Positions 49,753 through 62,245 of a stretch of 64,000 bases of DNA are shown one piece after another (within the stretch, counting starts at the first letter, position 1; each line of letters opens with the position of its first letter). Under the pieces are notes generated by a model. The model had not been told where the DNA came from, ran no database searches, and worked only from the letters and a program-made list of their open reading frames with translations. Position numbers and translations under genes: made by a program. Source of the DNA: Chamaea fasciata (Eukaryota > Chordata > Aves > Passeriformes > Sylviidae); contig JARCOQ010000002.1 in NCBI GenBank assembly GCA_029207755.1, positions 39,566,244 through 39,630,243 on the forward strand. Reading direction: 5' to 3'.

Positions 49753-52700
49753 CTCTCTTCTTTTCATGTAATTTAAACATCTGTTTCATCCTGTGAAATA
49801 TTAGAGATATGCCAGTTACTTGGAACACTAAAATAAGCAAGGACAAAGGCATGACCAGTTACTGGGAACACTGATATAATGAAGGAGAAGGGCAATTTTC
49901 TCTCCTCTGCTCTTACCCATGCTGCTGCCCTTTGTCTACCTTTGTGACGTCCTGGAGACATCCTAACTGTTGGATGCACAAAAAAACCTTCACACAGTCT
50001 GTCCTATAATTCTCAGGAACCCACTGTTTTTTTTTTAATTCATGCTGTCCCAGCCCTTAATAACACAACCCATTTTACTGTTTGCACCACATACCCAAAC
50101 ATTGTTAAGATCCAATGGCTAAGAAGATTGTTTTGTGGCTGTTAACCTGAGCTAAGGCAAAGTTAGCTTGCAAGATTATACAGCAGTCATGTTGAACAGC
50201 AATTCAGCAGCCCATCTGTGTAGATAGTTAATTGCCCCTACACCGAATGTGTGAGAATGTAGGTACTTTACATTCATCTTGTGAATTACTTTTTGTTGTT
50301 GCTAGTATTTGCTTTTTTTCTGTATTGTGACTCATAGTTAGAATAAATATGTTTTGCATGCTGTGTTCTTGATTGCACATTCAGTTTTCTGATAATAGGT
50401 GGTATAGTAGGGTAATAATGGTAAGCTCAGGAGCTTGTCTTTCCAAAAGGAAGTTATTTCTTATTTCTGCTTTAATAGGAAGATGTTACTCCACTATATG
50501 CTAATAGTTACTTAAAATATTGGATTTGGTTAGAAAAAGATTGCTTGTATGGCTTTTATTCTAACTTAAGTACTCTTCCAAATCAAAATTTTAATAGCTT
50601 TGCCCCAGTGGGACAATTCAGTCTACTGAGAATGGCTTCAGTGATAATGCACAGAATTTAAAGGCTTTTTCTGAAAACCAGTAGGAGGCAATCCAGTCTT
50701 CCTTAGGTGTTTCTCTCTATTTTCCATCTACTTCTACACCAAGTTCAACATCTGCTTTCATCTGTGAAAAGCCTATGGCCCAGGTGCAGGCAATGACAGT
50801 AGCATTCCCAGGAAATGCTAGGAAAGCAGCCCAACTCCAGTAGTTGTGCAGTGGAAAAAATTATATACCTGAGCAATTTGATCAGCAAACAGGTGATCAA
50901 GCAGAACTTCCTTTACCATCAAAGGACTAATGAAGGTCCACACAGGACACCTGTAGCATTGTATACATGGAAATATCCAGCTGTGAATTCATTAGAATTT
51001 ATGACAATTAAAATTAAAGATAATTTTGGAATTTGAAAGTAGTTAGCATACATGTAAAGTAAGGATTTCCCAAAGACAAGCAGCAAAGATGTGACAGAAG
51101 ATAATAACAAAGAGAAAAATTGTAAACAGATTATATATGTCTTGGGTTTGGAGTGTTTTAGTCTGGGCTAGTAAGCACATAACCACCCAGTATGACAGCA
51201 CTAGTGCTGCAGTTTTACATAAACTGCTTGCCACTTACATCAAATAAAGGAACATCCATTACGAAGCTGTTCTTAGATTCCATGGTTATAGTTCAGTGAG
51301 CACATTTTAACTTTGGAGCAATCAACATATTATTGAATAGTAGGTAAACTATTCTAGGGCCAACCCTGGAATAAATAACTTAAAGTGCTAATATCCAAAT
51401 ATTTCTGACTTCTTTCAGTACACCAGTCCAAGGTGTCTGTGTTTGGAGGAGAAGCAGGAGAAATATATTCAAACTATTGTCTGAACATAAGGACATCAGG
51501 TCACCAGAGGTGATGAAACACCAGAAATTTCACACAGATGATGACAGTAAAGAAACTATTATGTCTGATGAATTAGCCAGAAGTTCAGTGAGATGCTTAT
51601 TGGACACCAAGCTTTTCCCCCCACACTCTCAGCACCCAGCATATAGCCAGACCAGACAATAAACTGTTATATGGAATAGGAAAACTGGCAGCCTCACGTG
51701 TGGTCATTTTTTATCTAGCTGTTATCTAACAGAAACTTCCCTAGGCTAAATTTGCCTTTACCAGAGTCTGTGGACTGCCATGCATTCAAAGAAAGGGTTG
51801 ACCCCATAGAAGATACCACATGATTGTGTCCAAACACTTTTAGCTTGAGCTATTTTTAGGTGATAGACTGAAAAACTTTATCTTAAAATTTACTCCTAAA
51901 AAAACAACCTGTACACTGATTGTTTTCATTATCAGCTCTTCCTTGAGCACTTTTTATGCAAAATAAATTTTGAACTATGTAATAGAACAGAACCAAAGTC
52001 TGTCTCAATGCTAAATCATTTCTAACTAAGAAAACTCTTTTATTATGATTTACATATATTTTTAGAGATTTAAGACTTAATGATGTCATCTCATGTTTGA
52101 GTACAGTGCATACCCTAGATGTTTAGTTATGAAACTCTGATGTGTAATGCATAATCAAGGCCTTCCAAGTGAATAATGCAACAAAGGTTCATGAATATAA
52201 TTAACCTGCTCTAAAAAGACAGAGAAATTAAGATTAGATATATAACAAAAATAACTTCAGTCATTTAGTTACAGATTTACAGGGAAGATGAATACTTTAA
52301 AATAAAACTTTAATCTTAATGTTGACAGTAGATAAAATTAAATAGGTGATTCATTTTTACCTTATACATGTTTCTAACATCTATAAAATGTATGCACTCT
52401 TGAACTGCTCTATAAATTCAACCCATTCTTATAGCTCACACATAGTAATACTTGTTTCAGATTTTTACAACTACCTTCAGATAAGAGAACTATTGTCACA
52501 GCAACTACATTTCACAGTCTATTCATGGCATTTCATAGTCAACAATGTCTGAGTAGATTCTATTCTTCTGCATATAAAAGTCATCATCAGTACTGATTAC
52601 TCCAGCCTTTATTTCCACTAGTATAGGACTATCATTCTTTTGAAGTACAGTCTAATAAGTTTCATGAGTTGCAGTATGCACACTCAATGCAATTAATATG

Positions 52701-53399
52701 ATGTTTCCTCTACACAGAGCCTGAGCAATTCAAGACAATAAAAAATACTATGGAAAAATACCTGTGCTGTTCTCCAACAAAAGTAAGGACACCTATTTTT
52801 TATGGTCTCAAAACCACATTTCTAAATGTTATAGTGGTTAACAGTCTATATTTTAAAATTTGGATATGACATCATTAACATTGTTTTTAGCAGTTCTTAT
52901 TCGGGCCACTTATATAAATGCATTACTTTGGCAAAGACTTCCACATAGAACTTTTTTTCTCCCAACCTTATGATTATTTAATGAATTATTCTTGAATAAT
53001 TTGTGTATTTATACTGCCTAGACGTATTACTATAGATAATTAAAGCCTTATGGGTAAAAAATTATTTTCAAATGTTTTTATATTCGTTAATAATAGAGTT
53101 TTTTATTAATAAATCTACATTTTTATTATGTCATATGAAGAAAGTAAAAGGTATTAACCTATTTTATAGCTAGAGATATTGGGCAACAGATACAGACAAC
53201 GGAGAAGGTCTTGCTTTCAGAATTTTATTACATTTATTTTCCATTAAATACATTAAATAATACATTAGACTGAGTTTAAGATGTTCAAGGAGCAGCTGCC
53301 TATTTGTAGCTGTGAGTTTTTGGCCAAATAGTCCTGAAGTAAAACAGCTGGGCAGCCAGAAAACAAATAATTCAAGTAGCACAAGGAGTGGATGAAGTC
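49753..53399. other. Intergenic, no gene seen
   Basis: AT-rich DNA with open frames of 73 codons or fewer, none with a recognisable domain. No repeat family identified. Confidence 0.55.
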
Positions 53400-54420
53400 C
53401 CTTCTAATATCATGTATAAAAGACTGGGGAAACAGTCAAAATCAGAGTTAAAAGACTGTCAGGGGCAGATGTCTGACCTGCCAGTAGCACAGTCCGGCTA
53501 TATCATATTCGCCTCCAGGTCCCCTCTGAATCCTTTGTGGAGTTCCTGCGACTAGAAGATACTTTTATTGTGGGTGACTGGGTGGGAGCATGTCAATTCC
53601 AAGTGTCTGAAGTTATGTGAAGGTTGTGTGCCAAGAGATCAAATTACTGTTTTTATAAGGTGCAAGTTAGGCTATGTACTGATTAGAATGGAGTAGGACA
53701 TGAGGGCAGCCAAGTCTAGGAGCATACAGCCTGATGGCATTGAGGATTACATGGAGTAGAAGGGGCTACACCTGGGTCAGACCTGCCCATGATGCCTCCC
53801 AGGAGTGCTCCCTGGCACACACACAGTTTCAATGGCTAAGCACTCTATCAGTTGTTTTATCTACACTGCTCAGGTTAGGAGTCCAATCTCCATGACCAAG
53901 CAGCATCACTGAGCTCAGGCTCCTGATGAACAACCAGTTCCACTGTTCCATCAATCTCCTTGAGATCTTTTTTCCCCTAAAGTGATTATGAACTTCATAA
54001 ACCAGAATCCATATTTGGTTTAGTTCGAGACATCATGTGTCATTACCAAGTTTGTTTTTGAGCCCCCTTTTCACCACTGTAAAGAGGAACAGATCCTGCA
54101 ATCTCAACCACAGGTGATGCCCTAGGTCCATGTCATCTTGATAGCTGTCGGCTGAACCTCTCCAGTTTGTCCACCTCCCTTTTGAAACATGAGACAAGAA
54201 GTGGACTTGCAACTGGGGATAACTGTATGTGGGATAACATTTTCCTGTTGGCTGAGTTTTTCTAAGTTGGCTGTCTTTTTCTAAGGCAGCCCAGTAAATT
54301 CGCATTATTTGCAAGGAGTGCACCATGCAATTGTGCATGGATCTATTGCAGAGTGTGTCTACAGTTTGGACTGGCCCCATGACGAGAAGGATCTCCTCAG
54401 AGAGTGCTAGTCTGAGCAGA
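53400..54420. other. GC-richer block, unclassified
   Basis: About 1 kb is visibly richer in G and C than its flanks and ends in AT-rich DNA. It holds a 115-codon open frame on the minus strand (54033-54380) that I cannot match to any family. No splice sites, LTR marks or CR1 tail were found. It may be an old transposon or retroposed copy, or simply a composition shift. Confidence 0.35.
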
Positions 54421-55929
54421 TTAACATAGTTAATTTACAATTTGATGTCACTTAGGAGATAACTCCAGAGAAAAGGTGTCTATAATATTGAACATTTCTC
54501 CACTGACAAGAAAAAAGAAAGTCTCCAAGACCTTTGTTCTTATTAACATGACTTAGAAACAGAATTATTTTAAAAAATATCCAGGGGAATGTTGAGTAGA
54601 CATATAGCTACTTCTCTCCATATTTTATTTACCTCTACTCCCAAATGTATTTGTTCTGAGCATTTCTGAATTTCTGAGTGATTCAAAGTCTTACTCTATT
54701 TGTCAGCCCTTTGGAAATCGTAGCCTTAAATTATGAGATTAAATCACATATTTCTGAATTTTAAATTCTAATACTCAGTATTTTTTAGAATATGACATCA
54801 GATGCTGGTTAAAAAATACCCAGTGGCTACTCTTTCTTCAGTATTCTTCTCTGGTGTTTGTCTGAGTGCTTATTACCAGTATATAAATGCAACAGGTTGT
54901 TGTTTTGAAGGTTTAAAGTATAATAGAAAAGACTTAGCATTTACTCTTCATTATGATCCCGATGTTAAAATAGGCTTTTTGCCTTTGTAACTTCAAAAAA
55001 AAAAAAAAAGAAAAAGTATCTTTTTAGATTAAAACTTACTCTCACACTGTGCTTAATAGAACAATATATCTATTTGCTTCTAGTACCACAAATACATTTT
55101 TATGTGTTATGCTGTTCTGCATGAAAAATGCTATAACTTCAGACCAGAAAATAGTGCTTATCTCACTGTGCTTTATGTTATATAATTGATCCAAACATAT
55201 AAGCACTGTGTTTTTTGTTGGTTTTGTTTTTCCACAGAAATAGACAAATGATTTAACTTTTTAATTAAACTTTAAAGCTTTTAATTAAATGGCTAAATTG
55301 CAAAGAACTCTTTCAGAGTAAACTGTCTTTAGATTGTTGGATATGTATTTTCCTATTGCATCTGCTCTGACCTGGAAAGTAACAAAGAGAAATAACTCAC
55401 ATTCTCATATCTTAATTGGTACAATTAACACTACTTTTATTATCCAGGCAGACAAGCAGTGATTATGCAAGTGCTGCAGGTAAATCAGCAACTGATGTTT
55501 TTAAACCAAATTGTGTCACTAATAAATTTCAAATGCTTTTAAAGTAGCATTTTAGCAGAATAACTTCATTTTCTTGTTTCTCACACTCTTGTACTATTTT
55601 TTCAATGCATTTCCAAGGGAAAAATTGTGGCCCAGCCAATAATGCACAACTTAAAGCCAGATGGAAAGACTACTGTATTTGTTAAAGTCGAGGTGATATC
55701 AAGTAAGGAGCTTTCAGTCTCTACATTTTGGACACTTCTGTACCTGCTATATAAGGATAGAAGAAATCAATTCTGTAGGAATCAAAGAATCAATAATCAA
55801 ATATCAAAGATAACCACCCAGTTTCTGCTCTGTTTTGAATCTCAGCTATGAAGGACACTATCTTCTCATGGAATATAAATTTTATTTTTGTTCCTTATGA
55901 TGCTGCTCCATGCTGTAGACTACCAGAGC
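54421..55929. other. Intergenic, no gene seen
   Basis: AT-rich stretch with an A run near 54995-55010 and no gene or named repeat. Confidence 0.6.
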
Positions 55930-56420
55930 TCTGTTGAAAGTGCTGATTGGCATAAGCACTATGCCGTGATGTTGTATGTCAGTCCCAGTGAGAGATGGGG
56001 TCCATGGTGATGGCAAGGGGAACCAAAAGCAGGGCTGTTCCCTGAAGGAGAGCCAAGGGTCAGGGCTGTGTTCTCAGCAGCACACAGTCTCACAACACCT
56101 GAGCAGGGCCATGGAGTGATAATAAGAGGCTTCTTCACCAATGCAGTGCACTTCAGACATGATCAAGAGTAAATGTGGTCTGGGGTTCACCCAAAAAGTC
56201 CAATCATATGAAGCAGCAGACTGGGCTGCTGGGCAGAAGGACAAGGCTGTGACATTTGACCAAGCTCTCAAGAGCAAAAAGGGTTGCAAACAGAGTGCCT
56301 GTGCCACAGGACTGAGGTCTGTGCAGGGCACTGGGCTGCTGCCAATACCAGGCTAAGACGCCTCCCAAAGAGCAGCTGTGCCCTCTGAGGACGCACTGCA
56401 TCCTCACTTAGTAGTTTGCA
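55930..56420. other. GC-richer block, unclassified, possible old retroelement
   Basis: About 490 bases of higher GC, with phrases such as TCTCACAACACCTGAGCAGG and GTCTGGGGTTCACCC, set sharply in AT-rich DNA. Overlapping short open frames run in both directions, as expected from base composition alone. The sharp edges suggest an insertion such as a decayed LTR. I found no terminal repeats, poly(A) tail or protein motif to confirm this. Confidence 0.35.
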
Positions 56421-58043
56421 AAAAAGTAATTCCATTCTTTCCAAAAGTTTTCCATCACAAATATCTTCTGCAGTGATTCCCAAGTAAAAGCAGGACAACA
56501 GGAAAACTGAGGAATGTATTTAAATTCTCTTCTAACTCAGTAAAGGCTCAACAATGTTGACTGGGCATACTCCTCAGCTACCAGAGACAGATTTAAGCCA
56601 ATGCTCTAAAATCTTGTATCTAGCAGAAGCCTGTTCAGCATGAATGTCTGAATCAATCATTGAGGTTCCCTTTCTATTTTATGCAATCTCACCCTTTTAA
56701 TGAAGTGATGAAGATGGCAATCCATTAGACACATAAAATACAGTATCAATAAAGGCACACTAATTAATACAATTAAAATTGGTTTGTTTCCTTGACATGC
56801 AACATAGTTTGGCTGTAAAGCTAAAAGAGATTTTGTCATTTTTTTTTATGTACAGCACCTGATATAAGGTAAACCTTCCTTACTTCAAGTACATCCTTGA
56901 GGAAGCTGTCAGGAGGTGTTACTTGTCAGATTAACAGCAAAGCAAAAGAAATTATTACAGTTTCTTAGTCTCTTTCTCTGCCAGTCATCTATGGAGACTT
57001 AAAATTTCTGTCTTTCATCCCTGCGCACAAAATGTCATCTAAGTATAAAAGATGTCAACTTGGTACAGGTCTTACTTCATATTTAATAAGTCAGTGAAAC
57101 TATTTAACCAAAACTTGCCATTAAACCATGGTATCACCTAAAACCCTTGAAAAATAATGAATCCTAAAATCCCACCTTCTGTTACTGTAGCAAAATAATT
57201 ACCACAAATCTCTTATCACACTCTCAAGTTTGCATTTTTATTGTGATAACAGCCATTTTATGATATTCTACTATTCGTATGAAAAATAAGAGCAGAAAAA
57301 AGCTCATTATAAAGTAAAATAAAATCATTCATATGAGGCAAAAGTAAATCCAAGATAAAACTTAGCTTTTTATTCTGGTATTTTAGGGGTGGTTTGTATT
57401 TCCCTAACAATTTGACATTAAATTTAGTCTCCTGAATAATGCCATCACGCAAAAAGGGAGAAGAGAACATGGCATGTTTTCAAGCTACGTAAAATCAAAC
57501 CAGATAATGAACATTTACACTTCACCAGTATTTACTTCCTGATGAAGAGTACCATTCATTCAGGCTTGAATTTATAGATTCAAAAATCACATTTTTACTC
57601 TAGCCAAGAAAACGGCAAGCCTTATATGATAACAGAACTGTAATCAGCTTGAGTGATTGATAGATCAGAAATGAAATCATGGTTTCATGCAACTTTAATT
57701 TTATACTTTGGACTTGATTTGCATAAAGTCTGATAAGGAAAGAGTGTTGGCCATTGTAATATGCCTGATAAATGGATTAAACTCAAGAAGTTAAAACATT
57801 TACTGAAAAGGTTTAAAATAACAGTCCATAATGCTTTGAGAAAAATTTTGAGTTAACTATAGCTTTCCTGAAGATGTTTCACAAAGTCATCCAATTATGA
57901 AAACATTAATTGCAGGAAATTAAACCATAATAAGGAAAAAAAAAAAAAAGAAACATAAAGGTATGGTTTGTGTTTTTATTTTTAAAGTAGTTTTTTATGT
58001 GAAATTCTAATTATAGAATATATCCATTATTACATTTGACTGC
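56421..58043. other. Intergenic, no gene seen
   Basis: AT-rich stretch with a poly(A) run near 57938-57950 and no gene or named repeat. Confidence 0.6.
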
Positions 58044-58900
58044 ACTCTCAACAAGTTTGTGTGGTGTGGTCAACACACTGGAGGGAAGGGATGCCATCCA
58101 GAGGGACCTTGACAGACTTGAGATGTGGGCCTGTGTGAAACTTCTGAAGTGCAGCAAGGCTGCAAGGTCCTGTCCATGGGTGGGGGCAATCCCCAATATC
58201 AGCACAGTCTGAAGAATGAAAGGATTGAGAGCAGCCCTGCAGAGAAGGACTGGAGGCTTTTGGTAGATGAAAAATAGGACATCAGCCAACAATCTGCTCC
58301 TATAGTACAGAAATTCAACCAGCCACATCCTGGGCTGCATAAAAAGAGATGTGACCAGTAGGTCAAGGGAGGTGATTCTGCTCTGCTAGTCTGCCCTTAT
58401 AAGACCCCATCCAAGTTCTGCTCTTGGCCCCTCAATAAAGGAAGGGCATGGATCTATTGGAGGGTGTACAGAGAAGGGGCACGAAGATGATCAGAGAGCT
58501 GGAGCACCTCTCCTATGAAGATAGACTCAGAGAGTTGTTTTCGTCAGCCTGGAGAAAAGAAGGCTCCAGGAGACATTACTGTAGGCTTTCAGTACCTAGA
58601 GGGACTATGAGAGGGTTGGAAGGCAATTTTTTACCAAGGCCAGAAGCAACAAGATACTGTCACTGAAGGCAATGGTTTTAAATTGAACCTAAAGATTCAT
58701 TAGACACTGTGAGGCACCAGCACATGTTGCCCAGAGAATCTGTGGCTGCCCCATCCCTGTAAGTATTCAAGGCCAGGTTGGATGACACTCTGAACATTCT
58801 CATTCAGTGAAAAATGTCCCTGTCCATGGTGGGAGAGGGTTGGAACTAGATGATCTTTAAATGTCTGTTTCAAGCCAAAACACTGTATGAGTCTTCATGA
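58044..58900 (+). mobile_element. CR1 LINE, long decayed copy
   Basis: About 850 bases of CR1, starting within the reverse-transcriptase coding part (TTTGTGTGGTGTGGTCAACA, then CACTGGAGGGAAGGGATGCC and ATCCAGAGGGACCTTGACAG), passing the C-terminal region (GAGCTGGAGCACCTCTCCTA, TTCGTCAGCCTGGAGAAAAG) and reaching the 3' UTR (GTATTCAAGGCCAGGTTGGA, GGGTTGGAACTAGATGATCT). The final octamers are damaged (CACTGTATGAGTCTTC). The reading frame is broken by several frameshifts and stops; the longest piece is about 70 codons. Compared with the 31.4 kb copy it retains more of the 5' part but is clearly older. Confidence 0.93.
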
Positions 58901-61532
58901 AGATAATAAAATAGTCAAAAAGAACACAAAAAGAAGATACAGATTCAACCTAAGAATATTGTTAAATACATATTAGGAATAATCACTTTTTAATCAGCTG
59001 GATTTTGTTATTTGTCTTAATATGTATCATAGTTGTTCAAGCAGATGTCTGGAAAGTACTGAAAACACCGTGTTTCATTAAACCAATGAAATATTGGCAT
59101 GTTTAAAAATGAAACTATCTGATGTCAATAAAGAAACTGCTAATTGAAGAAGGTGAAAAGGATAACCTAAATAGTAAAAGACAAGATCTTCTTCTAAGAC
59201 TACCAGCTTCATGAAAGTCAGATTTAGAAGTCACTGAATATCAAAGATGTTTTTAAGGAAAATCAGCAAGATTTCCTGGAAGAAAGGACTCACGAGGCAA
59301 AACTGATTTCATTCATAGGTGTGACTACAAGGGTGATTCATAAATGTGTTTTTACAGCACATAACAGACATTTAGAAAGTATTTACTTAGTATACACTAT
59401 CCTGATTAAAAACAAAAAAAAAATCAGAACATTCAGAATATTTACAGCATTGATAAACAAGATGTTATTAAAACTGGATTTTATAAACATAAGTGCTATG
59501 CCTCAGAAACTATTTGAACTGCTAATTGAAAGGGGATGGAGATTTTTCTGGTAAGGCACAAGATGGATTGTGTTTATCCAAATTCTATGAAATATTTTCA
59601 GCAACTGTTTTGAAATAAATCCCCCTCACCTGCATAACTAGGTAGCACACAGTTCACTGAAATTATAATGATGAGGCCATGCACTCACACATCTATGTGC
59701 AATCAGTTATTCCTCACAAGAGATCTCAGTTCTCAAGCCCAAACAAAATCAGGAGTGCCATTTATCCATAGTATAAATTCAGCTCCATCTGAGAATGTGG
59801 AAACAGGCTTCCAAAACAGTGGAGACCAGATTTAGTGGCAGAAGAGCTGGGATACACCTCAACAGGTTACACAGGCAGGATCTTGAGACAGCTGCTTTCA
59901 CCTACCTTTTTTTTCCCCTGGATTACTTCTCTAGGCCCCACATCTGTTGTACAGAAATTTCTCTGCATCATGTAAAGTCTTTCTTTTTCTGGGATAAAAA
60001 CCCATACAAACACCAAAAAAAACCCATCAAAAAAAAACCAAAACCAAAACCAAAACCAAAAACAAAAACAAAAACAAAAACAAAAAAACCCCCAACCACT
60101 TAGAAACACAACCCATATGCTAATCAAATTCCTGATAAATTTATTTTAAAACAATACCAGTTTTGATCCAATTTAAGTAAGTCTAAAAAAGGGAGGGAGG
60201 TAAAGCTGGTGGAACTTTTCTAAGAATACTGTCTCTTTAACTATTACTACTCTTCTTTCCTGATGGAGGAAAGAGAGGCTCAAAAGACCAGTAAATTTGA
60301 CCACAGGCAATCAGACCACATGGCAGTCAGATTGACTTTTATGGTTTCTTCATAGATTTTTATTAATCATTCTATACATGCAAAAGCAAGAAGTAGGACT
60401 ATAGTTACAAATCTATATAATCTTAGAATAATGAATATATTCAGATTTTTTATAACAGTGGTTTTTAAGCCAGTCAAAAAGCATGTTTACTTCAAATACA
60501 AGGAAACACATACTTGCAAAAGAGGTCTGGCACACACTGGCATTCTTCCTGGAACATGTAAATCTAAAATGTGTGGCAAAGATATTTGGCTAATCTGATG
60601 CTTATGCCATTAGAACAGACCCTGAAGGAATATCTAAACCACAGTTAAAAGGACCTTTGAAAGCTGTAATATTTGGGAAAAAAAGTAATTGTTATCTAAT
60701 TAAAAATAGGAAAATAATGCTAACCAAGCGTGACTTGAGGTAAACCACTCATTCTGATTGGCACTGGAAAGGCAGGAAATAAATATTTTCTGTAAAAGAG
60801 AAATTAATTTTTAGAGTTCAGAAGCTGGTAGGCTGCTAAGGAAAAGGGTAGAGAGAAATTAAAAAGGGGAAAAGGAAAGTGGTTTATTCTATAGATTCAT
60901 TCTAGAAAGACTATCTTCATGCTGTAGGGAATTGGACCATAATATTTGAATTCCCCTGTAATGCAATCATGATCCTTTAGGTTCCTGCTGTGAATGTTTT
61001 GAAATGTTACCCTTGACAATTCTAATAAAAAGGTCGGTTCTATTTCTGCATTGCTGTGCCTCTGTGCACTGCAGGTATTTTCATTGTGAGAGTAAATATC
61101 TTGGTAGTAATCTTTGCATGGGTTCTGATTCCCTTAACCTTTAATGGAACATGACTGCAGATTGAGAATGATGATTTTCTCTTTAAAGATTTTGCTAACT
61201 TAATCAAAATAACAGACTGAACCTGGACTACGGTATGAATAATATTAGGTCTAGGCAAGCTACCATGAAATCATTCCACTAGGACACAAACCACAAAATA
61301 ATTAGGTCATAGCATAATGGCAAAATTTAAAGGAGGAAGATCAGATACTGAACAATGAATTTGCTGATTTATTCCATCTCAGGATATATACATTAATCAG
61401 GGCCAAATCAGACCTTAGTAATATTGAAGATCCTCAGTCTTGTCTCTGAATGTTATAATGTTAAACGTGATAGAACTGTTTCTTCACCCATATAGCAACC
61501 AGTATATTCATAGCAAGACAAGTTTTAGGAAT
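58901..61532. other. Intergenic, no gene seen
   Basis: AT-rich sequence with a hexanucleotide A/C repeat at 60014-60100. The lysine/proline/threonine-rich open frame on the + strand and the phenylalanine/tryptophan-rich frame on the - strand there are translations of that repeat, not genes. Confidence 0.6.
60014..60100. repeat. (AAAACC)n / (AAAAAC)n hexanucleotide repeat
   Basis: Four AAAACC-type units followed by four AAAAAC units, bounded by A runs. It may be the expanded A-rich tail of an old retroposon, but no body is attached. Confidence 0.92.
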
Positions 61533-62239
61533 TGTTGGGGAAGATGAATCAGGGAAACCTTATAAATATGATTGTTTAGCAAAAGATTCTAAGAATATGA
61601 AACCATAATCGAAATAGAAATGGAAGCTTACTTTGAGTTGTAGGATACCGAGTCTTAGTTACTATATAATCTGAAAACAATAGCCTAGCCAGATGAAGGA
61701 GAATCCCTTTTGATTGAACAATACCTTTCTGCTGGCTAAGGGATCCAAAGGTCAATGCAGCAAAACAGAAAAGTCTAAAGAGTAGTTTTTAGAGTTTAAA
61801 ATATAACATAGTATGGTAATGTAGTAGTTCTTATAGGTTATATGTAGATTCTATAGGATTTTGTGTCTTGTATTGGTTGGTCACTGTAAATTAAAATATT
61901 CATCACAAAAGGAGATATAATGCATTGTAAGAAGGACCTCGCGCTCTTTTCCTTGCTCTTCTCTCTCTTACTTCTTCCTCTCAATTCCTTGCTCTTCGCT
62001 CTGCTCATACCTCTTCCCCCTGCTCTCTGACCCCTGCCACCTTGCTGCCTCGCTCCTTTCTCTCTTAACTTTTACCCCCTTGTTCATTCTCCCACTCTCT
62101 CTGGGACTTCCCTTCAGCTGAGGCTGGTGGCTGAAGGCAAGGCCCTTTTTACCCACGACCGTTGCAATAAAACCACATATTCTAGAATATCTCAGGTCAG
62201 CAAAATTCCTTCTCCCTGCCATCCGTGGATGATCTTATA
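61533..62239 (+). mobile_element. Solo LTR with flanking 6-bp direct repeats
   Basis: The element begins TGTTGGGGAAGATGAATCAG and ends near GCCATCCGTGGATGATCTT. AGGAAT occurs immediately before (61527-61532) and immediately after (62240-62245), as expected for a 6-bp target-site duplication of a class II (ERVK-like) retroviral insertion. Inside are a TATA-like GATATAATG near 61914, a pyrimidine-rich block (about 61930-62110), and an AATAAA at 62166-62171 in GCAATAAAACCACATATTC. There is no internal coding sequence and no second LTR, so it is a solo LTR. The 3' edge ends in TATA rather than the usual CA, so that boundary is less certain than the 5' one. The family name would need a repeat library. 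Confidence 0.65.
62166..62171 (+). promoter_or_regulatory. Poly(A) signal of the 61.5 kb LTR
   Basis: AATAAA about 70 bases before the inferred LTR end, the usual place for the R-region signal. Confidence 0.55.
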
Positions 62240-62245
62240 AGGAAT

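Noticed and set aside
60014..60100. Telomere-like repeat on the minus strand (GGTTTT units)
   Set aside because: Vertebrate telomeres are TTAGGG. The units drift between AAAACC and AAAAAC and sit between A runs, so it is a simple A-rich repeat.
59795..60103. Lysine/proline/threonine-rich 102-codon protein
   Set aside because: The striking composition is only the translation of the A/C hexanucleotide repeat.
59867..60127. Phenylalanine/tryptophan-rich membrane protein on the minus strand
   Set aside because: It is the complementary reading of the same repeat, without a conserved domain.
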